Source: Pratylenchus scribneri
Lineage: Eukaryota > Nematoda > Chromadorea > Rhabditida > Pratylenchidae
Length of the DNA stretch: 64,000 bases
Direction: 5' to 3'
NCBI GenBank assembly: GCA_030063045.1
Contig: JAQSEB010000099.1
Span: 124,001-188,000 of the forward strand
Below, in pieces: positions 47,501 through 59,500 of the stretch. The notes beneath the pieces were generated by a model. It made no database searches and was not told the origin of the DNA. It saw only the letters and a list, made by a program, of their open reading frames with translations. Made by a program: the position numbers and the translations under genes. Each line of letters starts with the position of its first letter. Positions within the stretch are counted from its first letter, which is position 1.

Positions 47501-50500
47501 CATTGGACTAATTCCCTCATCCTATATAATCGGTCAGAATTCGCTCATTCGTCAGCGGTGTTCTTTGACTGGCGCCCTTTCCCCTTCCAATTGCACCAAA
47601 GTATTCTGTATTGATGAACTATGTATTATTTATGTATATGTATTATTGTATTGCAGCATCCCATTATGCCGAAAAGCATATTGACGGTGCAGTTCCATTG
47701 TTCGCTTTTGGAAGGGTTGATTGGGTTGGAGTCGGTCAAGAACGCCCCAAATTTTTTACATAAAAATTTACTAATCCATAGTAAAGAACACTTTAAATGG
47801 TTTTTTGAACTTAATTCTAACAATTCTGAACTAAACTAAAATAAAATTAATATTATTAAATAGCTTAAGAATCTTCACATTAATTTGATAACAAAATCAT
47901 CAAAATTAGTCAAGTGCTTGATGAATTATAATAAACGGCGCTAAGTTTGCTACTATATAATTAATGGGTGGTGGAATTAAAAGAATTGTAATTCACGTTT
48001 GATCATCAATTTTGTTCATTTGAATTCTGGCATCTTTGCCCAGCGAAAATCCATCCTTCAGCCATTTGATTTCGTCCACTTCTCCTTGCACTTGCACTTC
48101 AAATGTTAATTCATCGCCTTCGGCCACAATTTGGTCCATCAAAGCCTTCACAATCTTCGGTGGTTCCAACTTTTTGGCTGATCGAACGCCCAAATTGGCT
48201 TGACTTTCTGCCTTTCCAGCTGTATTCTCCAAAAGTATTTTATATGTGCCAATATCTTCTTTCACTGCTGATTTAATGACCAAATGGAATATTCCATTTG
48301 GTTCAACACGGATTTCAATCCGATCATCAGGTCGAATTTCCTGCCCATTTTTGAACCATTTGACCACTCTTGGAACACTTCGCAAATTCGTTTCGCACCA
48401 AAATTCCGCTTTTTGGCCTTCTTCAACCTCTAAATCTTGCAACGGTTTGATGAATTCCGGAACGGGTTCCACAATTTGTTGGGCATCACATTTTGCCTTT
48501 CCAGCATCGTTGATTATTTCCACCGCATAATTGCCTGAATCATCCTGCATCGAAGATGGAATGACCAATTTGAAATGATCTGGTCCCAGTTTTTCCATTC
48601 GAATTCGATCCGATGGTTTCAACTCTTCGCCATTTTTGTACCATTTTACGGTGTGCGGTTTGCCGAATGTTTTCACTTCCAAAATTAATTGTGCTTCCTC
48701 TGGGATTGTTTGTTCCTTCAATGGTTGCTCGAATCCAGGTTGTTGGGCCGCAGATCGAACGCCCAAATTGGCTTGGCTTTCTGCCTTTCCGGCTGTATTC
48801 TCCAATAGGATTTTATATGTGCCAATGTCTTCTTTCACTGCGGATTTGATAACCAAACGGAAAATGCCATTTGGTTCAGTGCGAATTTCGAATCGATCAT
48901 CTGCCCTCAATTCTTGGCCATTTTTGAACCATTTAACCACTCTTGGAATACTTCGCAAATTCGTTTCGCACCGAAATTCGGCCCTTTCCCCTTCGGCCAC
49001 TTCAACATCTTGGAGTGGGCGAATGAATACAGGGACAGGTTCCACCGTTTGTTGGGCATCACATTTTGCTTTCCCAGCATCATTGATTATCTCCACCGCA
49101 TAATTGCCGGAATCATCCTGTATCGCAGATGGAATGACCAATCGGAAATGGTCTGGGCCTATTTGCTCCATTTTTATTCGATCTGAAGGTTTCAATTCTT
49201 CACCATTTTTGTACCTAAATTAATCACAGTTTCGACTTAATTTTCCCTATTTTTTTCTCTACCATTTGACTGTATGTGGCCTTCCATGTGTTTTCACCTC
49301 CAAAACCAGTTCATCCTCCTCGGGAATTGTTTGTTCTCTTAATGGCTGCTCAAATCCAGGCTGCTCTGCTATTGCTTCAGCTGGCAACAAAACTGTCAAT
49401 TTGCAGTTTGATTCGGCCCCAGGCTCGTCTTCTCGGTCGAAGACTCGGACCTTCAATTAAATAAATTTATCAATTTTTGGAACATGAGCATATAATTTAT
49501 CGAAAAATTGAAATTTATGAAAAAAGATTAACTAATGTAATTTATTATGGTTTAAAAGGCATTGGCATACCGTTCACAAAAATCAGAATTGGAGATAAAA
49601 AACAAAAAAAATAGAATTAACTAAAAACACAAAAAATCAGAAAAAAACACAAAAAATCAGAAAAAAAAAACACAAAAAATCAGAATTAGAAAAAACACAA
49701 AAAATCAGAATTAGCAAAAACACAAAAACTCAGAATTAACTGAAAACACAAAAAATCAGAATTAACTAAAAACACAAAAAATCAGAATTAACTAAAAACA
49801 CAAAAAATCAGAATAAGACAGAAAAACAAAAAATCAGAATTAGCAAAAACACAAAAAATCAGAATTAACTAAAAACACAAAAAATCAGAATTAGCAAAAA
49901 CACAAAAACTCAGAATTAACTGAAAACACAAAAAATCAGAATTAGCAAAAACACAAAAAATCAGAATTAATCGAAAACACAAAAAATCAGAATTAACTAA
50001 AAAAAAATCAGAATTAATCGAAAACACAAAAAATCAGAAATTGCTAAAAACACAAAAAATCAGAATTAGCAAAAACATAAAAAATCAGAATTAATCGAAA
50101 ACACAAAAAATCAGAATTAATCGAAAATACAAAAAATCGGAAATTGCTAAAAACACAAAAAATCAGAATTAGCAAAAACATAAAAAATCAGAATTAATCG
50201 AAAACACAAAAAATCAGAATTAATCGAAAACACAAAAAATCAGAAATTGCTAAAAACACAAAAAATCAGAATTAGCAAAAACACAAGAATTAACTAAAAA
50301 CACAAAAAATCAGAATTAACTAAAAACACAAAAAATCAGAATTAGCAAAAACACAAAAAATCAGAATTAATCGAAAACACAAAAAATCAGAATTAATCGA
50401 AAACACAAAAAATCAAAATTAATCGAAAACACAAAAAATCAGAATTAATCGAAAACACAAAAAAATCAGAATTAATCGAAAACACAAAAAATCAGAATTA

Positions 50501-53500
50501 ATCGAAACAAAAATCAGAATTCGAAAACACAAAAAATCAAAATTAATCGAAAACACAAAAAAATCAGAATTAATCGAAAACACAAAAAATCAGAAATTGC
50601 TAAAAACACAAAAAATCAGAATTAGCAAAAACACAAGAAATAACTAAAAACACAAAAAATCAGAATTAACTAAAAACACAAAAAATCAGAAAAAAAACAC
50701 AAAAAATCAGAATTAGAAAAAACACAAAAAATCAGAATTAGCAAAAACACAAAAACTCAGAATTAACTGAAAACACAAAAAATCAGAATTAGCAAAAACA
50801 CAAAAAATCAGAATTAATCGAAAACACAAAAAATCAGAATTAATCAAAAACACAAAAAATCAGAATTAATCGAAAACACAAAAAATCAGAAAAAAAACAC
50901 AAAAAATCAGAATTAGAAAAAACACAAAAAATCAGAATTAGCAAAAACACAAAAACTCAGAATTAACTAAAAACACAAAAAATCAGAATTAGCAAAAACA
51001 CAAAAACTCAGAATTAACTGAAAACACAAAAAATCAGAATTAGCAAAAACACAAAAAATCAGAATTAATCGAAAACACAAAAAATCAGAATTAATCAAAA
51101 ACACAAAAAATCAGAATTAATCGAAAACACAAAAAATCAGAAAAAAAAACACAAAAAATCAGAATTAGAAAAAACAAAAAAAATCAGAATAAGACAGAAA
51201 AACAAAAAATCAGAATTAGCAAAAACACAAAAAATCAGAATTAACTAAAAACACAAAAAATCAGAATTAGCAAAAACACAAAAACTCAGAATTAACTGAA
51301 AACACAAAAAATCAGAATTAGCAAAAACACAAAAAATCAGAATTAATCGAAAACACAAAAAATCAGAATTAACTAAAAAAAAATCAGAATTAATCGAAAA
51401 CACAAAAAATCAGAAATTGCTAAAAACACAAAAAATCAGAATTAGCAAAAACATAAAAAATCAGAATTAATCGAAAACACAAAAAATCAGAATTAATCGA
51501 AAATACAAAAAAACGGAAATTGCTAAAAACACAAAAAATCAGAATTAGCAAAAACATAAAAAATCAGAATTAATCGAAAACACAAAAAATCAGAATTAAT
51601 CGAAAACACAAAAAATCAGAAATTGCTAAAAACACAAAAAATCAGAATTAGCAAAAACACAAGAATTAACTAAAAACACAAAAAATCAGAATTAACTAAA
51701 AACACAAAAAATCAGAATTAGCAAAAACACAAAAAATCAGAATTAATCGAAAACACAAAAAATCAGAATTAATCGAAAACACAAAAAATCAAAATTAATC
51801 GAAAACACAAAAAATCAGAATTAATCGAAAACACAAAAAAATCAGAATTAATCGAAAACACAAAAAATCAGAATTAATCGAAACAAAAATCAGAATTCGA
51901 AAACACAAAAAATCAAAATTAATCGAAAACACAAAAAAATCAGAATTAATCGAAAACACAAAAAATCAGAAATTGCTAAAAACACAAAAAATCAGAATTA
52001 GCAAAAACACAAGAAATAACTAAAAACACAAAAAATCAGAATTAACTAAAAACACAAAAAATCAGAAAAAAAACACAAAAAATCAGAATTAGAAAAAACA
52101 CAAAAAATCAGAATTAGCAAAAACACAAAAACTCAGAATTAACTGAAAACACAAAAAATCAGAATTAGCAAAAACACAAAAAATCAGAATTAATCGAAAA
52201 CACAAAAAATCAGAATTAATCAAAAACACAAAAAATCAGAATTAATCGAAAACACAAAAAATCAGAAAAAAAAAACACAAAAAATCAGAATTAGAAAAAA
52301 CACAAAAAATCAGAATTAGCAAAAACACAAAAACTCAGAATTAACTAAAAACACAAAAAATCAGAATTAGCAAAAACACAAAAACTCAGAATTAACTGAA
52401 AACACAAAAAATCAGAATTAGCAAAAACACAAAAAATCAGAATTAATCGAAAACACAAAAAATCAGAATTAATCAAAAACACAAAAAATCAGAATTAATC
52501 GAAAACACAAAAAATCAGAAAAAAAAACACAAAAAATCAGAATTAGAAAAAACACAAAAAATCAGAATTAGCAAAAACACAAAAACTCAGAATTAACTAA
52601 AACACAAAAAATCAGAATTAGCAAAAACACAAAAAATCAGAATTAGAAAAAACACAAAAAATCAGAATTAGCAAAAACACAAAAACTCAGAATTAACTAA
52701 AAACACAAAAAATCAGAATTAGCAAAAAACACAAAAAATCAGAATTAACTAAAAACACAAAAAATCAGAATTAACTAAAAACACAAAAAATCAGAATTAA
52801 CTAAAAACACAAAAAATCAGAATTAACTAAAAACACAAAAAATCAGAATTAACTAAAAACACAAAAAATCAGAATTTGCAAAAACACAAAAAATCAGAAT
52901 TAACTAAAAACACAAAAAATCAGAATTAACTAAAAACACAAAAAATCAGAATTAATCGAAAAACACAAAAAATCAGAATTAACTAAAAACACAAAAAATG
53001 AGAATTAACTAAAAACACAAAAAATCAGAATTTGCAAAAACACAAAAAATCAGAATTAACTAAAAACACAAAAAATCAGAATTAACTAAAAACACAAAAA
53101 ATCAGAATTAATCGAAAAAAATCAGAAATTGCTAAAAACACAAAAAATCAGAATTAGCAAAAACACAAAAAATCAGAATTAGCAAAAATTCAAAAAATCA
53201 GAATTAGAAAAACACAAAAAATCAGAATTTGCAAAAACACAAAAAATCAGAATTAACTAAAAACACAAAAAATTAGAATTAGCAAAAATTCAAAAAATCA
53301 GAATTTGCTTAAAACACAAAAAATCATAATTAATGGAAAAAACACAAAAAATCAGAATTAGATTAAAAAAAACAAAATCAGAATGAGTAAAAATACAATT
53401 CTATTTAAATTTAAATCAACCGAATAATCTGCAGTGTCCTCTGCATCGGCATCCGGAATTTCCAATCGGAATTTGGTGTCCGAAATTTGTTTTGGCTCGG

Positions 53501-56500
53501 CCTTTGTCTGTCCCGGTTTCAGCTCCTCTCCATTTTTGTACCATTTGACGAGTCTGGGTGCCCTGTTTGTTTCCACTTCCAACAGAGCTTTTTGGCCTTT
53601 TGGCACCGATTGATCCTCTAAACCTTTCACAAATCCAAGTGGACTCAACACAGTCAATGGGGCCGAGGAATCGGCTTCGCCTGCTGGATTTTCTACAACC
53701 ACCTTTACAAATTATAATAAATTAATGAATATATAAATTAATTAATTAAATTGCCTTATATTCGGCTTCATCATCTGGAGTGGCCGAGGGAATGATCAAT
53801 CGGAAACATCCCTGGCCATCTTGTTCCGTTTTTGGATTCTCCATCTCTTTGCCATTTTTGTACCATTTAACTGTTCGAACTGGTCCGCGCACTTGCACTT
53901 CGAATTGGGCCGGTTCCCCTGGACTAACTGTGACCGGTTGAAGGCCTTTCACAATTTCAGGCTTTCCGACTAAAAGAAAAAACAAAAATTCATTTGCTCA
54001 TTTTATTATTCAATATTATCCAATTATTTTGCCAATCGGCTGGCACATCACCGGCTGGTTCTAATTATTGCCGCCGTTTGCGCTTGTGCAATCCAGTCCC
54101 ATCTTTACAATTATTTTTGATCAGCGCCGCAAACTAATTGGACCGATTGGCTTCCTTAATTTTCCGGCGCCTCCAATTTATTTATTGCCCAACAATTTAT
54201 GCACATTTCCTTCCCTAATTTCCCATTTGTCCCAGCCAATCTTCCATTTCCCTTGAGGGCATATAAAAGCCAAAGATTTGCTCCAAATAATTATTTTTGA
54301 CTTCATTTTATTCCTTTCTTCTGCCTAAAATGAAATTCACGTTGGCATTCTTTTTCTTATTGCAAATGACTTTCTTGATTGGTGCCCTTGGCTCAGGTAA
54401 GTTAACATCAACAATGAAAGAAATATCAAAAATTGATTCACTCATCACATCAGCCAGTTTTTTATGATAATGACTAAGCTAGTTCAAAGTAGTGTTCGGC
54501 AAATGGGTTTTTTCGAGAACGAGAACGAGAATTCTCGGAAAATCGAGAAATAGAAATTTCTCGGTTTCTCGGCAAATTGACCGAGACGAGACCGAGACCG
54601 ATATTTCGAGAATTTCTCGGTCTCGAAATTTCTCGTCAAAAAAAACCGATATATCGCCGAGAAACGAGAAATTTTGAAAAAGCTTTAAAAATGGTTTAAA
54701 ATTCAAAAAAAAAATTATTTAATTTTTTTATACATTTTAAATCTAATAAATAAAGATAAAATTGAACAATATTAAAAAAAAAATTCAAATCTGCGGAGTT
54801 CCAACACATTTCAGCGAAACTAAAATGGCCATAACTTTTTTATTTTTAGGTTAATATGCGAAATTGATGGCAGATTCGAGCTTCTCTCATGAAAACGCAT
54901 CGAATGAGCTATAATTTTCACAAAAAAATTTCCAAAAATTTTTTCGAGCTCCAACCCATAGGGGGGACCAAGCACTTTTGCTTTTTTCATGAGGTCATAA
55001 CTTTTTTATTTTTGAGTTTTATGCGAAACCAATAAAATTTTCGTAACCAGCTAGTCAAGACGCTTCGATTGGTAAATCATTTCCGAAAAAAAATTTTTGA
55101 GAAAAAAATTTTGAAGAAAAAGTGTGCACACAATGTACAGAAGTACCAAAAATTTAAAGATTCATGCATGATTTAAAATTTCTCGTTTCTCGACATTTCT
55201 CGACGAGAATGAAGGTCGACCGAGACGATATCGAGAACGATATTTCGAGAAATTCTCGGTCTCGAAATTTCTCGGATTTCTGAAAAATTGACCGAGACGA
55301 TACCGAGAACGATATTTCGAGAAATTTCTCGGTCGATATCTCGGATTTTCTCGCCGAGATATCGTCTCGTGCCGCACACTAGTTCAAAGTAGGTTTTACA
55401 AAGGTATCAATTTTAGACCCAGTTTTAGGTTTTTGAAAAATGTCAGTTGGTTTCAGTTTCTTCTATTTTCCATTATTTTGAGCAAAATTCTCAATTTCTT
55501 TTTTAAATTGCATCGATTTTCTCAACCGAAATCGACTAGACTACTCTAAAATGACGACATTTTAGGTGTATCCCATATGTCTACTAAGTAAATTTGATTC
55601 GAATCTGAGCTAAACAAAATATAAAAAGAATTTTAAAATCTCATAAATTAACAAATCCCAAATTAAATTTTCATTTAATCTAATTCAGAGGATTACCATC
55701 ATGGCTACCACCATCAACCATATGGATATGACCGCGGCTATGGACACAATTATGGATATGGCCATGGGGGCGATGGTCATGATGGTCATCACGGATATGG
55801 TCACCCCTATGGAGATGGTTTCGATGGCTATGGACATGGAGGAGGAGGATATGGCGGCGGCCCATTGGATTATGGCTATGGCCACCACGGATATGGGCAT
55901 GGACATCCGTATGGCTATGGTGGTGGATATGGCCATGGGGGATTCTTCCCTGGTGGCGGTTTCTACTATTGACGTTGGAGGCAAAGAAGAGAATTCAGGA
56001 GAATATATTTACATGAATGGATTTAATTAATAAATTTGATGAATAAATTGATGCATTTTTTGCCGAGGGAAATTTACTTTTATCGAAAAAGAATTGGAAT
56101 TGCCTAAAAAATTTTAATTTTTTGAAAAGATTGTAAAAGTTCAGAAATTAATCCTAAACCCATAAGCGTTAAACTCATTCCATAATCTCATAAAGATTCA
56201 TTATTTGACTGTGTTTTGGCTTAGTTTTAACCAATAATAACATAATTTTGAACTAAAATCGTATCGATTTAAACGTTAAATATCCATAATTTTAACAAAA
56301 CTATAACAAATGTTATATCATTCGATACGTTTTGAGGAGTTCTATCCAATAATTATGGTTTGTCAATGTACGATAAACCAGGGTTGCCATAATACCGGGT
56401 TTCCCCGGCATTTACCGGGGTTTTGATGTCCCGGCCGGGGTTTTGCCGGGGTTTTGGGAATGTCGGGTTTTTGCCGGGGTTTTCATAATTTGCCGTGTTT

Positions 56501-59500
56501 TTGCCGGGTTTTTAAATTTTTAGCTAAATTTTTCGCTGCGCGGCCATTTTTTGGTCTAATTTTTCGCTGCGCAGCCATTTTTGGGTCTAATTTTTCGCTG
56601 CGCGGCCATTTTTTGGTCTAATTTTTCGCTGCGCAGCCATTTTTTGGTCTAATTTTTCGCTGCGCAGCCATTTTTTGGTCTAATTTTTCGCTGCGCAGCC
56701 ATTTTTTGGTCTAATTTTTCGCTGCTCGGCCATTTTTGGTCTAATTTTTCGCTGCGCGGCCATTTTTGGTTTTAATTTTTCGGTGCGCGGCCATTTTTAG
56801 CTACTTTTTCTCCCTATCAGAGGGCCATTTTTAGCTAATTTTTTCCTTCCTTCGCGGCTTTTTCTGGCTAAACTTTTTGACGGCAGACCGATTTTTAAAG
56901 CTTATGATATCTTTATTTCGTAACGCACATGCTCAAAAAGTCAATTAAAAATGTGCTCAAAAAGTCAATTAAAAATATAAATCTGAAGTAGAAAATTTTT
57001 ACAAGCTTTTAAATTGCATTTTAACACGCTTTAAAAGATGCCGGGTTTTTACCGGGGTTTTGAAAATTTTTGCCGGGGTTTTGCCGGGTTTTTAGACACG
57101 AATGCCGGGGTTTTGCATTTTGGAGATGGCATCCCTGCGATAAACCCATCTTAACCATGACATTATGCACATTTTTTGGCAATATAAATGTTTATTAAAC
57201 AAATTAAGTAGTATTTTTTGCACCTACCAGCTTCCTCCGGAACAACACTCAACGGTGCCTTGGATCGAACAGTGCCAGCCGGGTTTGTGGCCGCGCATTC
57301 ATATACTCCCTCATCCTCGGGGCCAACATTTGGCAGTCGAAGCCGCTGTGTGCCATCCGGCAATGATTCCATTATGCCATCCTCTGGGCCCAGCTCCTTT
57401 CCATCTTTGTACCATTTTATGTCCGGTTTCGGTTCACCGGCAACTTTGCATTCAAACACGGCCTCTTCGCCCTCTTTTGCTTTAACCGGTTGCAAATGTT
57501 GGAGGAAGGCGGGTGCCTCTTGCATTGGGGCCACCTCCATTGGTGTGGGCGCTTCCTCTCCTTCCATTGCTTCGGCTGGTTTCATTTCCTCCGCAAAAGC
57601 TGGAGCAGCCTCTTCAATGGGACCACCTTCCTCCATTGGAGTTGCTGCCTCCTCAATTAAATTCACTCGCAATGGACCTTCGGTGCGTGCCGACCCCGAA
57701 GGGTTTGTGGCTTCACAGCGGAATGTTCCGGCATCCGTGATTCGGGCAGCCGGAATGCTCAGTCGGCAAGTACCGTCTGGTTCTTGGGTTTGCTTGAAAT
57801 GGGTATTGTCCGGTTCAATTTCTTGGCCATCCTGCAAATTCGGCAATATATTGTTAATTTATTAAGTATATGAACCAAATTTGACGCTGCCTCAATTTAT
57901 CGCCATTTATAATAACTCATCGAGAACAAACAAATTGATAAATTTGTTATCAAATTAGTAGACTATCTCATAGATATTAATTTTATTTAATTTCATTCAT
58001 AATTGATGACATTTTGTCAAAAAAAAAACAATAGAAATTTCACTAATCCGTAGTAAAATTTATTGAAATATTTTTTTTATGCATAACACCATCAATTCTG
58101 ACTGAAATAATTTGAATAAATTAATTTCATTACACAAAAGTCTACTTTTTAATTTGATATCAAAATCATAAAAATCTTTATGAATTATTATAAAAATATA
58201 AATAGGGACATGTAGTCTTTCCCGAATTATGAATGTTGCAAACCCAATAAAACTTGCCTTGAACCATTTGATTTGTGGTTCTGGTTCTCCCTTCACAACA
58301 CATTCCAATTTAACTGGTTCCCCTTCTTTGGCATGCACTTCCTGAAGGCCCTTCACAAATGTTGGAGGGACTGGAGCACCCGTGAGAGATTCTTCCGGCG
58401 ATGGAACTGTAATAAATTGCCCAATTAGTTAAATGATTAATTAAGAATGTATGCAATTATTAATATTTAATTTATCGAAAAAATGAAATTGCCGAAAAGA
58501 TTTTAACGGTTCAGAAACTTTTGCTAGATCAATTACTTTATACTCTTCATACACAATCCATTGATTTTGTTGACGATACGCATCATTTTTTTGACTATAT
58601 TTTGGCTACTTTTATCTTCGTTTTGAGCCATAAACCAGATCGGTTTAAACCATTTAATATCATTTAATTTTGATTAAACCATGGCAAATTATATACCATT
58701 CGATGCGTCTTGACAAACTCTATTCAATGATATATGATTTATAAATTTAGGACAAAACCTTAGCCATTATAATTATTTTGACTTTATATACTCTTTTTTC
58801 GACAATTTCAATTTTTTCTTTCGACAAATTATCCATTAATATCCCCTAAAATTAATTTCCCACTTTGTACGGTCAATGTCACATCACTCCACACATCCCC
58901 GTATTTGTTGCTGGCTTCACATCTATAATCGTCCATGTCGCTCAATTGAGCATTTGAAACAATTAATCGTTGTGTTCCATCGGGAAGGCCTTCGATTTTG
59001 TAGCGTGGATTCTCGCCAGGCACAATTGGCTGCTCTCCTTTGTACCATTTCACTTCGGGGAATGGCAGCCCGGTGATTTTTCCCTCCAAAACGCCGGTTT
59101 CGCCCTGCTTGATTGTAATCGGACGAACGGGCTCCACAAAGTCGGGTGCCTCGCCTTCGGTTGGCAAACTGCCTTCAGCGGCCACAATAATTGGCCCCTC
59201 GGTCCATGCCGTCCCATATTCATTTTCGGCATCGCATCTGTATTCACCGGTGTCATCCATTTCGGCATTTTTCAACGTCAAAATGATCGTTCCATCATCG
59301 TGATATTCAAGACTGATTCGATCCGTGATGGTCACCTACGAATGTGCCAAAATTAATTATGGCTTGAATTTATTGCCGGGCTAAGTTCTCGCCGTTTATA
59401 ATTACTAAAAAACTGAATCGAATTTAATGATTTTGTAGTCATATTAAAGAGCAGAGTTTTGGCTATCTAAAATATTAATTTTATTTAAATCGGTTCAGAA

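Noticed and set aside
55701..56030. Met-rich + strand reading frame (about 109 aa)
   Set aside because: It is the wrong frame of the Gly/His/Tyr-rich exon. The frame joined to the signal-peptide exon gives a coherent secreted protein.
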